Assembly: GCA_016840385.1 (NCBI GenBank)
Contig: JAEOSL010000021.1
Coordinates: forward strand, 1-36,992
Length of the DNA stretch: 36,992 bases
Reading direction: 5' to 3'
Source: Candidatus Thorarchaeota archaeon
GTDB taxonomy: Archaea; Asgardarchaeota; Thorarchaeia; Thorarchaeales; Thorarchaeaceae
Made by a program: the position numbers and the translations under genes. The notes beneath the pieces are model-generated. The model was not told where the DNA came from, did no database searches, and saw only the letters and a list, made by a program, of their open reading frames with translations. Shown in pieces: positions 16,209 to 25,443 of this stretch. Numbering within the stretch: the first letter of the stretch is position 1; each line of letters begins with the position of its first letter.

Positions 16209-17249
16209 GTGTGGTCATTGGTCGATGTTAAAGTTGAATCAAATAATGCATCATCTTGGGTTTGTTCAGGTTGCTCTGGAAAAGTGACGATCAGCCGGGG
16301 ATATGTTGTTTGTGTTGAATGTGGAATGGTACTTTCACGAGAATATGTACTTCCAACATACCAAATGGGGGAAGAACAAAATAATAGCACTCCTAGTGCA
16401 AGTGTATATGGATCACTAGGTAATAGGATGCATATTGTTGATGGCCTTGGTAGTTACATAGGATATCATAAGGATAGATACTTTCGTGATGCTCAAGGAC
16501 ATGCGCTCTCAGGATACATGCAAAAGAAGTTCAAGCGCCTAAAGACAATATACAGCACAAGGATTCGCATAGGAAATAACGAAGCAAAATATAGAGCTCT
16601 TAGGACCTTAAATCATGTATCAAAACTACTGATGCTGACTGAACAGGTACGTGATCGTACGGCATATCTCTACAAGAAAGTGGTGTCCGAATCGGTCAAC
16701 AAGATTACAAATAATATTCTTCTAATAGCAGTATGCTTACTTATGGCAGTACGTGAATTCAGAGAGGAGGCTCCAATTACGCTTGAAGAGATTGCGAGTG
16801 TTTTTGAAAAGTGTGGGCATAGGGTCAATGTTAGAGCAATCGTTCGGGAAGCACTAAAATTGAAATCTCAAACAGGTTACTCACCTCACATTCGCAAACC
16901 CGAAGATTATGTTCCTCGAGTAATTTCAATGTTAATGAATAGTCAAAAAGTGCTTGGTAAGATAAAATCCCGCGGATGGGATTCTAGCAAATATGAAAAC
17001 TGTTTACGAAACAAAATATTGTCAGTGCTAAGTGTTATTCCATCGTCAAAACGAGGTGGTCGTAATCCATTCATTTTCACGGTTTCAGCAGCTTATGCTA
17101 GTGATAGATTAATTGCAGCTGATTGTGGAAGACGAACGGTACTTACCCAGAAACTTGCTTCTGTTGCTACGAAAGTTGCAGAATATAGCATTCGGGATCA
17201 TTTTGGAATGATTAAGAAAGTAGTTGAACGTGCTTCTGTTGCTGTATGA
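16209..17249 (+). CDS. tfb: Divergent transcription factor B (TFIIB-like)
   Basis: This 346-residue protein begins with a zinc ribbon, CSGC (C19, C22) and CVEC (C35, C38), in TFIIB spacing. It continues with a linker (GLGSYIGYHKDRYF, MQKKFKRLKTIY) and two cyclin-like repeats (ALRTLNHVSKLLMLTEQVRDRTAYLYKK and, weaker, the last 100 residues). TFB recruits RNA polymerase to TBP-bound promoters. The usual TFB segment with a conserved Trp-Arg in the B-reader is not recognisable, so this is likely a specialised paralogue. GTG 16209 is the most upstream start. The secretion ATPase gene follows after 37 bases, suggesting a shared transcript. Confidence 0.82.
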   Translation: MWSLVDVKVESNNASSWVCSGCSGKVTISRGYVVCVECGMVLSREYVLPTYQMGEEQNNSTPSASVYGSLGNRMHIVDGLGSYIGYHKDRYFRDAQGHALSGYMQKKFKRLKTIYSTRIRIGNNEAKYRALRTLNHVSKLLMLTEQVRDRTAYLYKKVVSESVNKITNNILLIAVCLLMAVREFREEAPITLEEIASVFEKCGHRVNVRAIVREALKLKSQTGYSPHIRKPEDYVPRVISMLMNSQKVLGKIKSRGWDSSKYENCLRNKILSVLSVIPSSKRGGRNPFIFTVSAAYASDRLIAADCGRRTVLTQKLASVATKVAEYSIRDHFGMIKKVVERASVAV

Positions 17250-17286
17250 TTTATGATAATGTTGTGACAATGCAAAAGTACGTGAT

Positions 17287-18990
17287 TTGATGATGAAGAG
17301 GATGATAGAGATTATTGATTGTCCTGAATCGCGATGTGATTCATGTCAATATGCTTCTGCTCCATTATGTAAGAAAATGTTACAGATAAGAGAGAATAAT
17401 CCGAACTGTAAGATCGTTTTCCTCGAGACAAAAAGAAGATTGATGTATCTTGAAACGGATAACCAAGTACAACCTATGGGTCCACCCTGGTACTCAGATG
17501 AATGGGAACCAGTATATTTCGGTCATAATGATATTGTAATTGATTCTGAAAAAATAATTGATATTTATGTTGTAGGTCCATATGTTATCCTGTTTCGGAA
17601 TGATGAAGAGTTTATCATTCAACAATCAATTCCACGTATTCAAACTGCATTGGAGCATGATTTGTATATTCGGGTATATAATGAGTTGATTGTGTCAGAT
17701 GTGATAAATTTTACATCGCGGATTAAACTGGATGATAAGGTATCACAAGTCGCAGAAATAGTATCATCTCATATCATGGATTCAATTCCAGAAATCAGAA
17801 GTAACACTAGATTAAGATTATCGAATATAATATCACACCGATTCACCGTATTGGGGCCTATTACTCCGATAATATTGGATGATGAAGTAGAAGAGATATT
17901 TTTGGATAGACCAGATACTTCGATCTATTTTGACCATCGTAGATTTGGGCGATGTTATTCTTCTGAAACCTTGGATAATACTGAAGTTGCAAGGATGATT
18001 ACATTCCTTCGTGCCGAAAGCAATATGCACATAGACAGAAGAAATCCATCGATAAAAATTGATGTTGAGTTTTTTGAGATTCCCTTGAGATTCTCAGCTA
18101 GTCTACCACCGCTCACACCAGATGGATTTCATATGCAAATCAGACGGGCTAAACATTCTCCATTCTCAATATTGGATCTCATTGCCAATGGAACAATACC
18201 TGTTGAAGCTGCAGCTATGCTGATTCTTGCCATAAATTCAAGGATGAACATAACAATTACGGGTGAACCTGGTGTTGGAAAAACAACGCTGCTTAACGCA
18301 TTAGATATGATAACACCCCAAAAATGGCGGAAGATTTACGTTGAAGATGTGATCGAGAGTAGAATTCATAATCATCATCATCAGGTACGATTGAGGGTGA
18401 ATCCTATAGATGAAATAACAAGTAGTCTTGACAAATCTACCGAGATAGTAAAAACCTTACACCGTTCACCAGATTATCTTGTTTTGGGAGAAATCCAAAC
18501 AGATAGCCATAGCAATGCATTATTTCAGGCACTTTCAGCCGGCCTTCATTCAATTCAAACATGTCATAGTGGGTCTGCATCTGATCTTGTTACTCGTTGG
18601 ACTCTTTCTCATAATATTCCAGTTTCAAACTTGGCGTTGATGGATGTAATAGTGACTCTTGATAGACCAAAAGCAGGAGAGTCAACTCGTAAGATTAGAG
18701 AGATTGTTGAAGTTCGCCGAAATACAATTGATGGAATTAAAGATTTTACTGGGTTGAATAAATTATATGATAGAATAGGTGATATTCCTCTTTTTAATTG
18801 CGCTCAAGATGGAGCATATCAATTGCGAGCTCTTAATGTAGGAATAGATAATCCGATACCAGCATATGATGCAATAGTAGAAATCCTTAGACAAAGGATA
18901 AAAACAGGCAATTTGAAAGGGCTTTCAGCTATCGGGGAATTTCTGTGGTCTTTCGGGCATCCAATGAAGTTTGAAGTGCCCAGCTCATAG
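17287..18990 (+). CDS. Type II/IV secretion or pilus assembly ATPase (GspE/TadA/VirB11 superfamily)
   Basis: This 567-residue protein has a Cys-rich start (CPESRCDSCQYASAPLC, then NPNC) that may bind metal, an N-terminal domain with DDEVEEIFLDRPDTSIYFDH, and RRNPSIKIDVEFFEIPLRFS before the motor. Walker A is GEPGVGKTT (from G326). The Walker B region is DYLVLGEIQTDSHSNALFQALSAGLHSIQTCHSG, with the His box typical of the superfamily. These hexameric ATPases power archaella, archaeal pili and Tad pili. A 67-residue pilin-like gene follows after about 90 bases, which favours a pilus role. No GspF/TadB-type membrane platform gene is in the window. Confidence 0.88.
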   Translation: MMMKRMIEIIDCPESRCDSCQYASAPLCKKMLQIRENNPNCKIVFLETKRRLMYLETDNQVQPMGPPWYSDEWEPVYFGHNDIVIDSEKIIDIYVVGPYVILFRNDEEFIIQQSIPRIQTALEHDLYIRVYNELIVSDVINFTSRIKLDDKVSQVAEIVSSHIMDSIPEIRSNTRLRLSNIISHRFTVLGPITPIILDDEVEEIFLDRPDTSIYFDHRRFGRCYSSETLDNTEVARMITFLRAESNMHIDRRNPSIKIDVEFFEIPLRFSASLPPLTPDGFHMQIRRAKHSPFSILDLIANGTIPVEAAAMLILAINSRMNITITGEPGVGKTTLLNALDMITPQKWRKIYVEDVIESRIHNHHHQVRLRVNPIDEITSSLDKSTEIVKTLHRSPDYLVLGEIQTDSHSNALFQALSAGLHSIQTCHSGSASDLVTRWTLSHNIPVSNLALMDVIVTLDRPKAGESTRKIREIVEVRRNTIDGIKDFTGLNKLYDRIGDIPLFNCAQDGAYQLRALNVGIDNPIPAYDAIVEILRQRIKTGNLKGLSAIGEFLWSFGHPMKFEVPSS

Positions 18991-19079
18991 TTACTCCCAA
19001 TTGAATTTCTTGCAATCGATTTAGCCGATGTTGGGGGGCTTAAATAGCGAATTCAGAATAAAATAATGGTGCAAATTAG

Positions 19080-19283
19080 ATGATTGGTGATGAGAATCTA
19101 AGAAGTGATGAAAATGGTGGGCCCTTAGTTGAAGAGAGTCTTCTTTTAGGATTAGCAGTTGTCACAATCTCTATTGTGATTGCTGTCATCCTTCAGGCAA
19201 CTGGTTGGGCACAAGATGCAGTAGGTGGATTACTTCAACTTCTCGAAGATAGTTGGAATGGATTATCGAGTTTCTTCCCGTGA
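19080..19283 (+). CDS. Short pilin-like (Flp/Tad-type) membrane protein
   Basis: This 67-residue protein consists of a charged leader (MIGDENLRSDENGG), then PLVEESLLLGL and one long hydrophobic segment to about residue 42, then an amphipathic tail. A Gly-Gly followed by a hydrophobic start with Glu a few residues in resembles the prepilin cleavage site of Flp-type pilins, although the leader is acidic rather than basic. It sits behind the secretion ATPase, and a nine-T run closes the unit. The reading as a pilin is inference from size, pattern and place. Confidence 0.6.
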   Translation: MIGDENLRSDENGGPLVEESLLLGLAVVTISIVIAVILQATGWAQDAVGGLLQLLEDSWNGLSSFFP

Positions 19284-19308
19284 ATATCTTCTAAGATTGA
19301 GGCCTATG

Positions 19309-19317
19309 TTTTTTTTT
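19309..19317 (+). terminator. Nine-T run after the pilin-like gene
   Basis: Nine T residues begin 26 bases after the stop of the pilin-like gene. Oligo-T tracts are the intrinsic stop signal of archaeal RNA polymerase. It separates this unit from the tRNA gene downstream. Confidence 0.55.
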
Positions 19318-19386
19318 CAAGGCGCATGGGGAAAGCCTTATTTTGTATTGTGAGCGTGCTGATTCGCTTCGGGCTGACACAACCTG

Positions 19387-19498
19387 GCTCCGGTAGATGC
19401 CTTACGATTATGTTTCGTGATGCAACCGTTTGTAGTCTGGCCCAGCATGAGGGATTCTCGATTCCTCGACCCGGGTTCGAATCCCGGCCGGAGCACCA
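19387..19498 (+). tRNA. tRNA-Glu(CTC) with a D-arm intron at 10/11
   Basis: Acceptor GCTCCGG pairs with CCGGAGC, then discriminator A and an encoded CCA. After removing a 34-base intron the D arm reads TAG-TGTAGTCTGGCCCAGCAT, with GTGT/GCAT pairing. The anticodon arm is AGGGA-TTCTCGA-TTCCT, giving CTC (Glu). The T arm CCGGG-TTCGAAT-CCCGG is standard. The mature molecule is 78 bases with CCA. The tRNA is followed eight bases later by the stop of a convergent surface-protein gene. Confidence 0.93.
19397..19430 (+). other. BHB intron of tRNA-Glu, 34 nt, position 10/11
   Basis: CGGT (19391-19394) pairs perfectly with ACCG (19425-19428) as the 4-bp central helix. The bulges are AGA (19395-19397) and TTT (19429-19431). 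The inner helix is TGCC+TTACGA with TCGTGA+TGCA, containing one C-T mismatch. Cutting after the second base of each bulge removes these 34 bases and leaves canonical positions 8-13. The outer helix is weak (one clear pair), so this is a relaxed BHB. Confidence 0.82.
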
Positions 19499-19506
19499 AA
19501 TTTCTT

Positions 19507-21474
19507 CTACCCTGAAATATATCGCTGTCGTAAAAAGGGAATAATCGGTATGGAAAACGATGCGATAAGACTTGCCAATAACAAATGGATTCCTAGTCCT
19601 TGGCCGATATTTACATCAATCATATCAACAGTGATGAATATATCACCACTATCAGGAATAATTCCAGAAATTTGTTGTACTTCAAAAGATAAAATATAGA
19701 TTCCAGCATAATTCGGAATGGGTAGTTTTAGATGTATATTTCCTACAGAATCACTCCGATCGTTTCCTTGTAAGTTAAGCCAATAATATTCTAATACAAC
19801 CCCGTCGAGAAGTGTTCCATTTAATGCAATAATGTTGAGATGAACAGATATCTCCATTAAAGAATCATCTACCAAATACTCAAGCAATGCAATACGTATT
19901 GGTAAAGTATGTAAAACTGAAAAACCTAGCTCGATTTGGGTTGCTAGTATGTAATTTGAAAAATTACCATTGTAAATCATATGATAGGTGTAATAGTCTT
20001 CAATTTCATTCGTTGTAAAATCTATCGATACTACCCCTGCCTGATTCGTGGTCGAGTTAATAATTAGGATATTATCAGAGGTCCAAACTTCAATGTATTG
20101 ATTAGATAGATTAGCTGAATGGTCTGTGAGATGCAACTCAAATATCACATGCTGCAGTGGTGAAGCATAGCCCATGATGTTACTTTTGGTTAGTACAAGA
20201 TTTGGACGATCCCATATATGTAAAATAAAGGAATAACTGGTATTCAGGAGATAAATATTGTCGGTAATATTAATGAGAAACGTTCTTTCTCCCTTGTTAC
20301 CAGTAATGAAAATTTGAAAATTGAATGTTGATTGATTGGGAAGTGAACTAATAGTTTCATTATATCCAGTAATTGGATCACTTAGTGTAATAGATGTACC
20401 AGGTATTTCACGATTGAGTTCATCATACAGGCCTATCGTTATATTTGCATAGTCATCGATTTCAATAATTGCTGGACTACTAATATCTAGAATTGTTAAA
20501 CTTGTTACAATGAAAGAAATTTCGTAAAAGGATTGTTCGAATCTGTCGGTCCCTGGGTATTCTGCCCTTAATGTATTTGGGCCCAAATTGAAACGCTCAT
20601 CGATTTGAAGTGCGGTAAATACACGTCCGGTTTCATTTGTTGTTATTGTAGTTAGAAAATAATCATTTAGAAACAAATCAAGTGCTGTATAAGACATATA
20701 CTCGCTGCCAACCAATCCGATGTAGCTCAGATTCATATTTTCATTCAAGGAGAGTGTATTTTGTGGTATATTCTCAAGTTGGATACTTGTGGGAATTTGA
20801 AGAATACTAATAGCAAATACTGTTTCACTAGCTCGATAGAAGGTTGTTAGATTTCCACCATAAGTGACTAGGATATTATTTACTCCTAAATGATACCATG
20901 ATATATCACAATTTATGACAAAATCAGCATAACCCGTAGCATTTGTCATTACAGTTGCAAGAAGAATGTCGTTGCTATATATTGACAAGATTGCGGTATC
21001 GATTGGTGTTTCTGAATCATCTTTAATTAATGCAGAAAAATGAAGATTATCACCGGGAGAGAGAAATGTATTAGGAATGAAAGTTTCGATAGTGCTGGAA
21101 GACACTACTATTACCTGAATCCATTGGTAAGATGGTGAAAGTGCCAGTGATGTGTTTCCAAGATATGTTGCATTAATCAGAGTTGGACCCAGTGGATGAT
21201 TATGTGAAAACAATGAATTGAGAGTAGCTTGTCCGTTTGCATCAGTAAATGCAACCCCAAGATACGTATCCCAAGTTTGATCAAAAAATTCTACTGGTTG
21301 ATACGAAACTGGATCTCCATAACTACCATTTTGGAGAAGGATGATTGAAATACCAAATTCTTCCCCTCGTGACACAACGATTTCTTCTTCCGCTGAAGTG
21401 GTTTGTGAGGTGGTAATAGTCATTAGTAACAAACATACTATGGCTGCAAATAAGACCATTTTTTGTGCGCTCAA
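19507..21474 (-). CDS. Membrane-anchored Ig-like repeat surface protein
   Basis: This 655-residue protein has a signal peptide (KMVLFAAIVCLLLMTITTS, cleavage near residue 28), then about six beta-sandwich units. Each has a TNATGYADF/TNETGRVF/TNQAGVVSIDF type strand, as in bacterial Big/invasin-like domains and archaeal adhesins. Many N-glycosylation sequons are present. It ends with one membrane helix (HLLLASLIASFSIPIIPFL) and a short basic tail (RQRYISG), so it is anchored with repeats outside. It is a complete counterpart of the anomalous surface gene at 12913-15630, with similar repeat style. Confidence 0.82.
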   Translation of the reverse strand: MSAQKMVLFAAIVCLLLMTITTSQTTSAEEEIVVSRGEEFGISIILLQNGSYGDPVSYQPVEFFDQTWDTYLGVAFTDANGQATLNSLFSHNHPLGPTLINATYLGNTSLALSPSYQWIQVIVVSSSTIETFIPNTFLSPGDNLHFSALIKDDSETPIDTAILSIYSNDILLATVMTNATGYADFVINCDISWYHLGVNNILVTYGGNLTTFYRASETVFAISILQIPTSIQLENIPQNTLSLNENMNLSYIGLVGSEYMSYTALDLFLNDYFLTTITTNETGRVFTALQIDERFNLGPNTLRAEYPGTDRFEQSFYEISFIVTSLTILDISSPAIIEIDDYANITIGLYDELNREIPGTSITLSDPITGYNETISSLPNQSTFNFQIFITGNKGERTFLINITDNIYLLNTSYSFILHIWDRPNLVLTKSNIMGYASPLQHVIFELHLTDHSANLSNQYIEVWTSDNILIINSTTNQAGVVSIDFTTNEIEDYYTYHMIYNGNFSNYILATQIELGFSVLHTLPIRIALLEYLVDDSLMEISVHLNIIALNGTLLDGVVLEYYWLNLQGNDRSDSVGNIHLKLPIPNYAGIYILSFEVQQISGIIPDSGDIFITVDMIDVNIGQGLGIHLLLASLIASFSIPIIPFLRQRYISG

Positions 21475-21668
21475 TGTGAGTTCCTCGTTCCATTAACTCT
21501 TACCTGAATTACGCTTGGTTGTTTTTAATCTCCTATAGAGTTCTCATGATTTTGAGCTACACTATTGATGTAAACCAAAGAAAATTATGGGTAGTTCTTA
21601 TGCGAAAGTAGAACATTGTAAGATAGTGATGTTCACGTTTGCCAACAAATGCTAGATATCTATTCACA

Positions 21669-21674
21669 GGAGGT
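21669..21674 (+). promoter_or_regulatory. Strong Shine-Dalgarno of the large ATPase gene
   Basis: GGAGGT sits seven bases before ATG 21682 and fixes this start. The preceding 21475-21668 is a divergent promoter region between the surface protein and the ATPase; no gene is seen there. Confidence 0.7.
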
Positions 21675-21681
21675 ATAGAAC

Positions 21682-24600
21682 ATGTTCCCCTCTCTATCAA
21701 GAAAAAGAAATAGTTTCGAAGAGAAGAGTGGATATGATATCAAGAATTGGTGGCAGTGGGTTGGATTATCTTGGATTTTAGGGGTAGTGTTCAGTGGATT
21801 ATATTTTATCATAGTCTATTTGGTACCTTACATCAGTACTGACTATCGCATATTTGTCCCAAATCGGTTTATTATTGAGGTTATTATTTGCATCATTCCA
21901 CTCGCATCAGGGTTAATACTTACAAGTCAGAGTCTTTTGGTTGTGGAACCTACAGTTTCAATTGAGGGTGAGTTCTTGGTACTCGATTCGAGTCGACAAG
22001 TAGTGGCCATGAGTTGCCTAGAACTTGTCAGAGTTTCTGGATCTGTTAACACGGATAACGAAAACGAACCTCTTTACAACACCTCTATCCTGTTGGCATT
22101 ACAAGCAGGTGCAAAACGTAATGTAAATTTTGCATATGAAGTAGGAGTTGTATCAGGCCAACCATTCCTCCGATTTTTTGTAACAGCTTCAAGTAAAATG
22201 CTTGATGATGCAAAAGATATTCTGAGAAAGGAAGCTACCAGAATAGAGGCGATTCTTCTTTCTACATTAAATAATATTGAATTGCATCAACTAAGAGATG
22301 AAAAACTTGAGAGAGCAGTTTCGATTTTTAACAACGAAGAAAAAGTAGATGTTAACACATTAGATACAAATGTAGTTCTTTTTCTGAAAGGAGTTCCAAG
22401 TGTATCACCCACATGTGATTCATCTCAAATTGGAAAATTCATTTCAACTATTCTGAAACAAGGATATTCTGTTAGTTTTACCTGTGTTTTCTCTGGGGCA
22501 AAACCTGGACGAGAAAGAAGGAAATTGGAAGGAGAATGGCGCAGCATTCGAAGTAAAGAGAGGAATAAAGAAGACTCCTTAGCAGATCAAGCAATAAAGA
22601 AGAAATTAGTCGATCGTTATGAGCTAATCCAATCTAACTCCGGTTGGTTTGATTCGTCAACATACATTCAGATCTCAAAAGATGATACATTGAATATTCA
22701 AATGGTAAAGGAAGGATTGAAAGGATTAATCCTTTCGCTATGGGGTGAAAACAGCTCAATTACTATAGATGAGTTGAGTATAGACCAAAGAAAGTTCAGA
22801 AGGATTCTTACTAGACGCCATTTGAAATCGCAGCGAATTCATATGAGTCAACTTGCCGCGTTTGTCAATACACCTGTCCAACCACTCCCAGTAATTTCTG
22901 CTTTGGACGTACCTGTATTTCCTGTACCTGCAATTGAATTCATTGCAAATGAATTTCCTATAGGATGGGCTATTTTTGGTGGCCGACGCCTAAATGAGGT
23001 CGGGTTAAAAACAGAATGGCTGCGGGAACATGTTGCTGTGTTGGGAGCCACTGGAACAGGTAAAACTACACTTGTGAGAAAATTGATTGCCGAATTGTCA
23101 ACAAAAACTGACGTGCCATGGTGGATTTTTGATGTAAAAGGTTCAGAGTATTCAGATCTTGTTGCTCTTGATAATGTGATTGTGCTTCGTCCTGGTCTTG
23201 ATACGACATTTGTGATTGATTTGATAGATACTGAATCAAGTTCTTTGATCAACCAAGCACATGCAACTTTTTCGATTCTAAAAGAATTGTTAAGAGAGAA
23301 TAATTCATCGGATCTTTCACCTGCAATGGAAAAACTATTGAGAGAATCAGTTTTGGAAATGGCCGATGGTATTGATGGAACATACTCTGTGAAGTCGCTC
23401 ACTAGAATCATCAAGCAAAAAGCAGGTAGTACTCGTTCAGGGACAATGACCAGAGATGCACTCCTCAATCGTCTCGAGATTCTCACGCGTGAGCCTCTAG
23501 GTTCAATTTTGAGAGGTGGTCCTCATGCCCTGAAGATTTCAGATTTATTACAAAAAAGAGTTGTTTTTGATCTCCGACATGTGTCACGGGTTGGGGGAAT
23601 GGATGCAGCTCGATTGTTGTACAATCTTGTAGCGAAACGAATCTTTGATTCTGGGATGAGAAGGGGAATAAAGTCAGGACTTCATCATTTAGTAGTACTT
23701 GAAGAAGCGAATAATCTCGTACCCGAGAGTTATACTAGGCATTCAGCAGCTGATGTTACTACTGGTGAATCTATGGTTATGCTCCAACGTGCAACAGGGC
23801 AAGGTGTGATTGTAGTTTCTACTAGACCTAATATTTCGTCAAATATACTAGCAAATACTTCTACAAAAGTTACATTCAGACTTCCTTATGATAGTAGTAT
23901 TGGTGGCCGGTTCATGTCTATTAGTCCTGAACAGGAGCAGTACTTGAGAACACTCAAGAGAGGAAGAGCTCTGATGATATTACCTTCAGTTGAAACATTT
24001 GAGATTGAAACAATGCTTTTTGATATTTCTCAGTACTCTAATGTTTTAGAAGATAAAGTAGATGATATTTCAGTAGATGAAAAATCAGCACATCTAACTG
24101 TGGAGTTAGAGGGAATTTCTACTACTACTTCAAAAATCACACCTGAGATTAGCGAATCTCAGACACCAGAAGATAAGACGGTAATATTTGATAGACTTGG
24201 TGAAATTGCTAGTCATGTTGTGGCATTTCTAGCGCCGCGAGATGTAACCATAAGTGATGATATTCAGAAGTTCTTGATGACTTTGGACTCTAGGATGTCT
24301 ACTCAAGATATTTCAGAAATGATTCGTGATTTTGTTTCACTTTCCACAATACAACGTGAAGCAATCTCGCTTGTTTCCGGAGGTTTTGTATATACCTTAC
24401 CTGGAAAGGGTCTTGAATCTGTGAGAAATGTGATTGTCGATTATATCATTAAGAAATGTGGTGCAGAAAGCTCTGCAAGAATAAATAATGATGGCATTAA
24501 CGGTCCTGATATTATATTAGACGATCGTGCAATATTGGTGATTCCTGAGCATCTAAAATCATCATCTATGAATCCAACCTTGGAAAAAATTAGATTTCTG

Positions 24601-25443
24601 ATGAGTAAACTGGGTAATGAGATGGTTGAACTTGTTGTAATTGTCAGAGGTAGTGTAGCAGCTGCGAAACTCCGAGAAATCACTGATAATTCAGATGAAT
24701 TTACAGCTGTAAATGTTGTTTCTGCATTTCCAGGGTCTCTTGACAAAATGATTGAAAGTATGACTTACACAACAGAAGAACTAGGTGTAGATGACAAAAC
24801 GTCGGATTCGCATAAGGTGGATTTGATTGAAGCAGTACATGAAGTTGGAACCGCGACCAGTCGTGTAGTTCAAATGCGGTTATGGTTTGGGTTAATTCAA
24901 GATTTTGTAGATTTGTCTAACGGAAGAGTTGAGTGGGAAACATTATTGGAGTTCATTGAAACAACTGCATTGCAGTCATTGAAGGGAAGAACAGCTCCGA
25001 TGAATATTGATGAAGGACGACGTGCTTTAACAGAACTCTTAGCTGATGAAGCTCTTGTCGCCCTCCGGATAGGAAAGGAAAAAGAGTTTATCGACTTAGA
25101 GGAAGGATTGTGGATTATTAATGCCACCATTTTGAAGGAGTTGAGAGATGATACCATTAAGGTGATTGAAAAGAAACTTAGTGGGCGAAATTCAATGACT
25201 GTTTTCAAAAACCATGGGTATTACGATCTTTGTGTTGGTGAAAAATCGTATGTGATATTTCCAACCCAGCAACAATTGAACACGCTTATTCGAGTACATA
25301 GTGATATTGCCTGTCGCACGTGCAAATCTTCGCAAGTTATATGTATATTAACTGCAGTGGAGTATTTGGATGACTCAATGGTTACACCTTCTAATCTTAT
25401 TATGAGGACTATGGATGATGGATTGGCGACTGTTATAATTTAG
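21682..25443 (+). CDS. Membrane-anchored HerA/VirB4-like DNA-translocase ATPase (CedB-like?)
   Basis: This 1253-residue protein has two N-terminal membrane helices (about residues 23-51 and 63-88) and a middle region to about 430 with no clear motif. The HerA/VirB4-class motor has Walker A GATGTGKTT (from G455), WWIFDVKGSEYSDL, Walker B VVLEEANNL (about 671-679) and VVSTRPNISSNILANTSTKV. About 450 further C-terminal residues are of unknown fold (small alpha/beta and helical units). Two helices plus this motor resemble archaeal CedB of the DNA-import system and conjugation VirB4 proteins, but the length is about double. It could alternatively be a protein-secretion ATPase. It converges on the IPK gene with a four-base overlap. 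Confidence 0.85.
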   Translation: MFPSLSRKRNSFEEKSGYDIKNWWQWVGLSWILGVVFSGLYFIIVYLVPYISTDYRIFVPNRFIIEVIICIIPLASGLILTSQSLLVVEPTVSIEGEFLVLDSSRQVVAMSCLELVRVSGSVNTDNENEPLYNTSILLALQAGAKRNVNFAYEVGVVSGQPFLRFFVTASSKMLDDAKDILRKEATRIEAILLSTLNNIELHQLRDEKLERAVSIFNNEEKVDVNTLDTNVVLFLKGVPSVSPTCDSSQIGKFISTILKQGYSVSFTCVFSGAKPGRERRKLEGEWRSIRSKERNKEDSLADQAIKKKLVDRYELIQSNSGWFDSSTYIQISKDDTLNIQMVKEGLKGLILSLWGENSSITIDELSIDQRKFRRILTRRHLKSQRIHMSQLAAFVNTPVQPLPVISALDVPVFPVPAIEFIANEFPIGWAIFGGRRLNEVGLKTEWLREHVAVLGATGTGKTTLVRKLIAELSTKTDVPWWIFDVKGSEYSDLVALDNVIVLRPGLDTTFVIDLIDTESSSLINQAHATFSILKELLRENNSSDLSPAMEKLLRESVLEMADGIDGTYSVKSLTRIIKQKAGSTRSGTMTRDALLNRLEILTREPLGSILRGGPHALKISDLLQKRVVFDLRHVSRVGGMDAARLLYNLVAKRIFDSGMRRGIKSGLHHLVVLEEANNLVPESYTRHSAADVTTGESMVMLQRATGQGVIVVSTRPNISSNILANTSTKVTFRLPYDSSIGGRFMSISPEQEQYLRTLKRGRALMILPSVETFEIETMLFDISQYSNVLEDKVDDISVDEKSAHLTVELEGISTTTSKITPEISESQTPEDKTVIFDRLGEIASHVVAFLAPRDVTISDDIQKFLMTLDSRMSTQDISEMIRDFVSLSTIQREAISLVSGGFVYTLPGKGLESVRNVIVDYIIKKCGAESSARINNDGINGPDIILDDRAILVIPEHLKSSSMNPTLEKIRFLMSKLGNEMVELVVIVRGSVAAAKLREITDNSDEFTAVNVVSAFPGSLDKMIESMTYTTEELGVDDKTSDSHKVDLIEAVHEVGTATSRVVQMRLWFGLIQDFVDLSNGRVEWETLLEFIETTALQSLKGRTAPMNIDEGRRALTELLADEALVALRIGKEKEFIDLEEGLWIINATILKELRDDTIKVIEKKLSGRNSMTVFKNHGYYDLCVGEKSYVIFPTQQQLNTLIRVHSDIACRTCKSSQVICILTAVEYLDDSMVTPSNLIMRTMDDGLATVII

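Noticed and set aside
22848..23486. 212-codon minus-strand open frame
   Set aside because: It is antisense to the motor domain of the large ATPase, with Ser/Arg-rich composition typical of a shadow frame.
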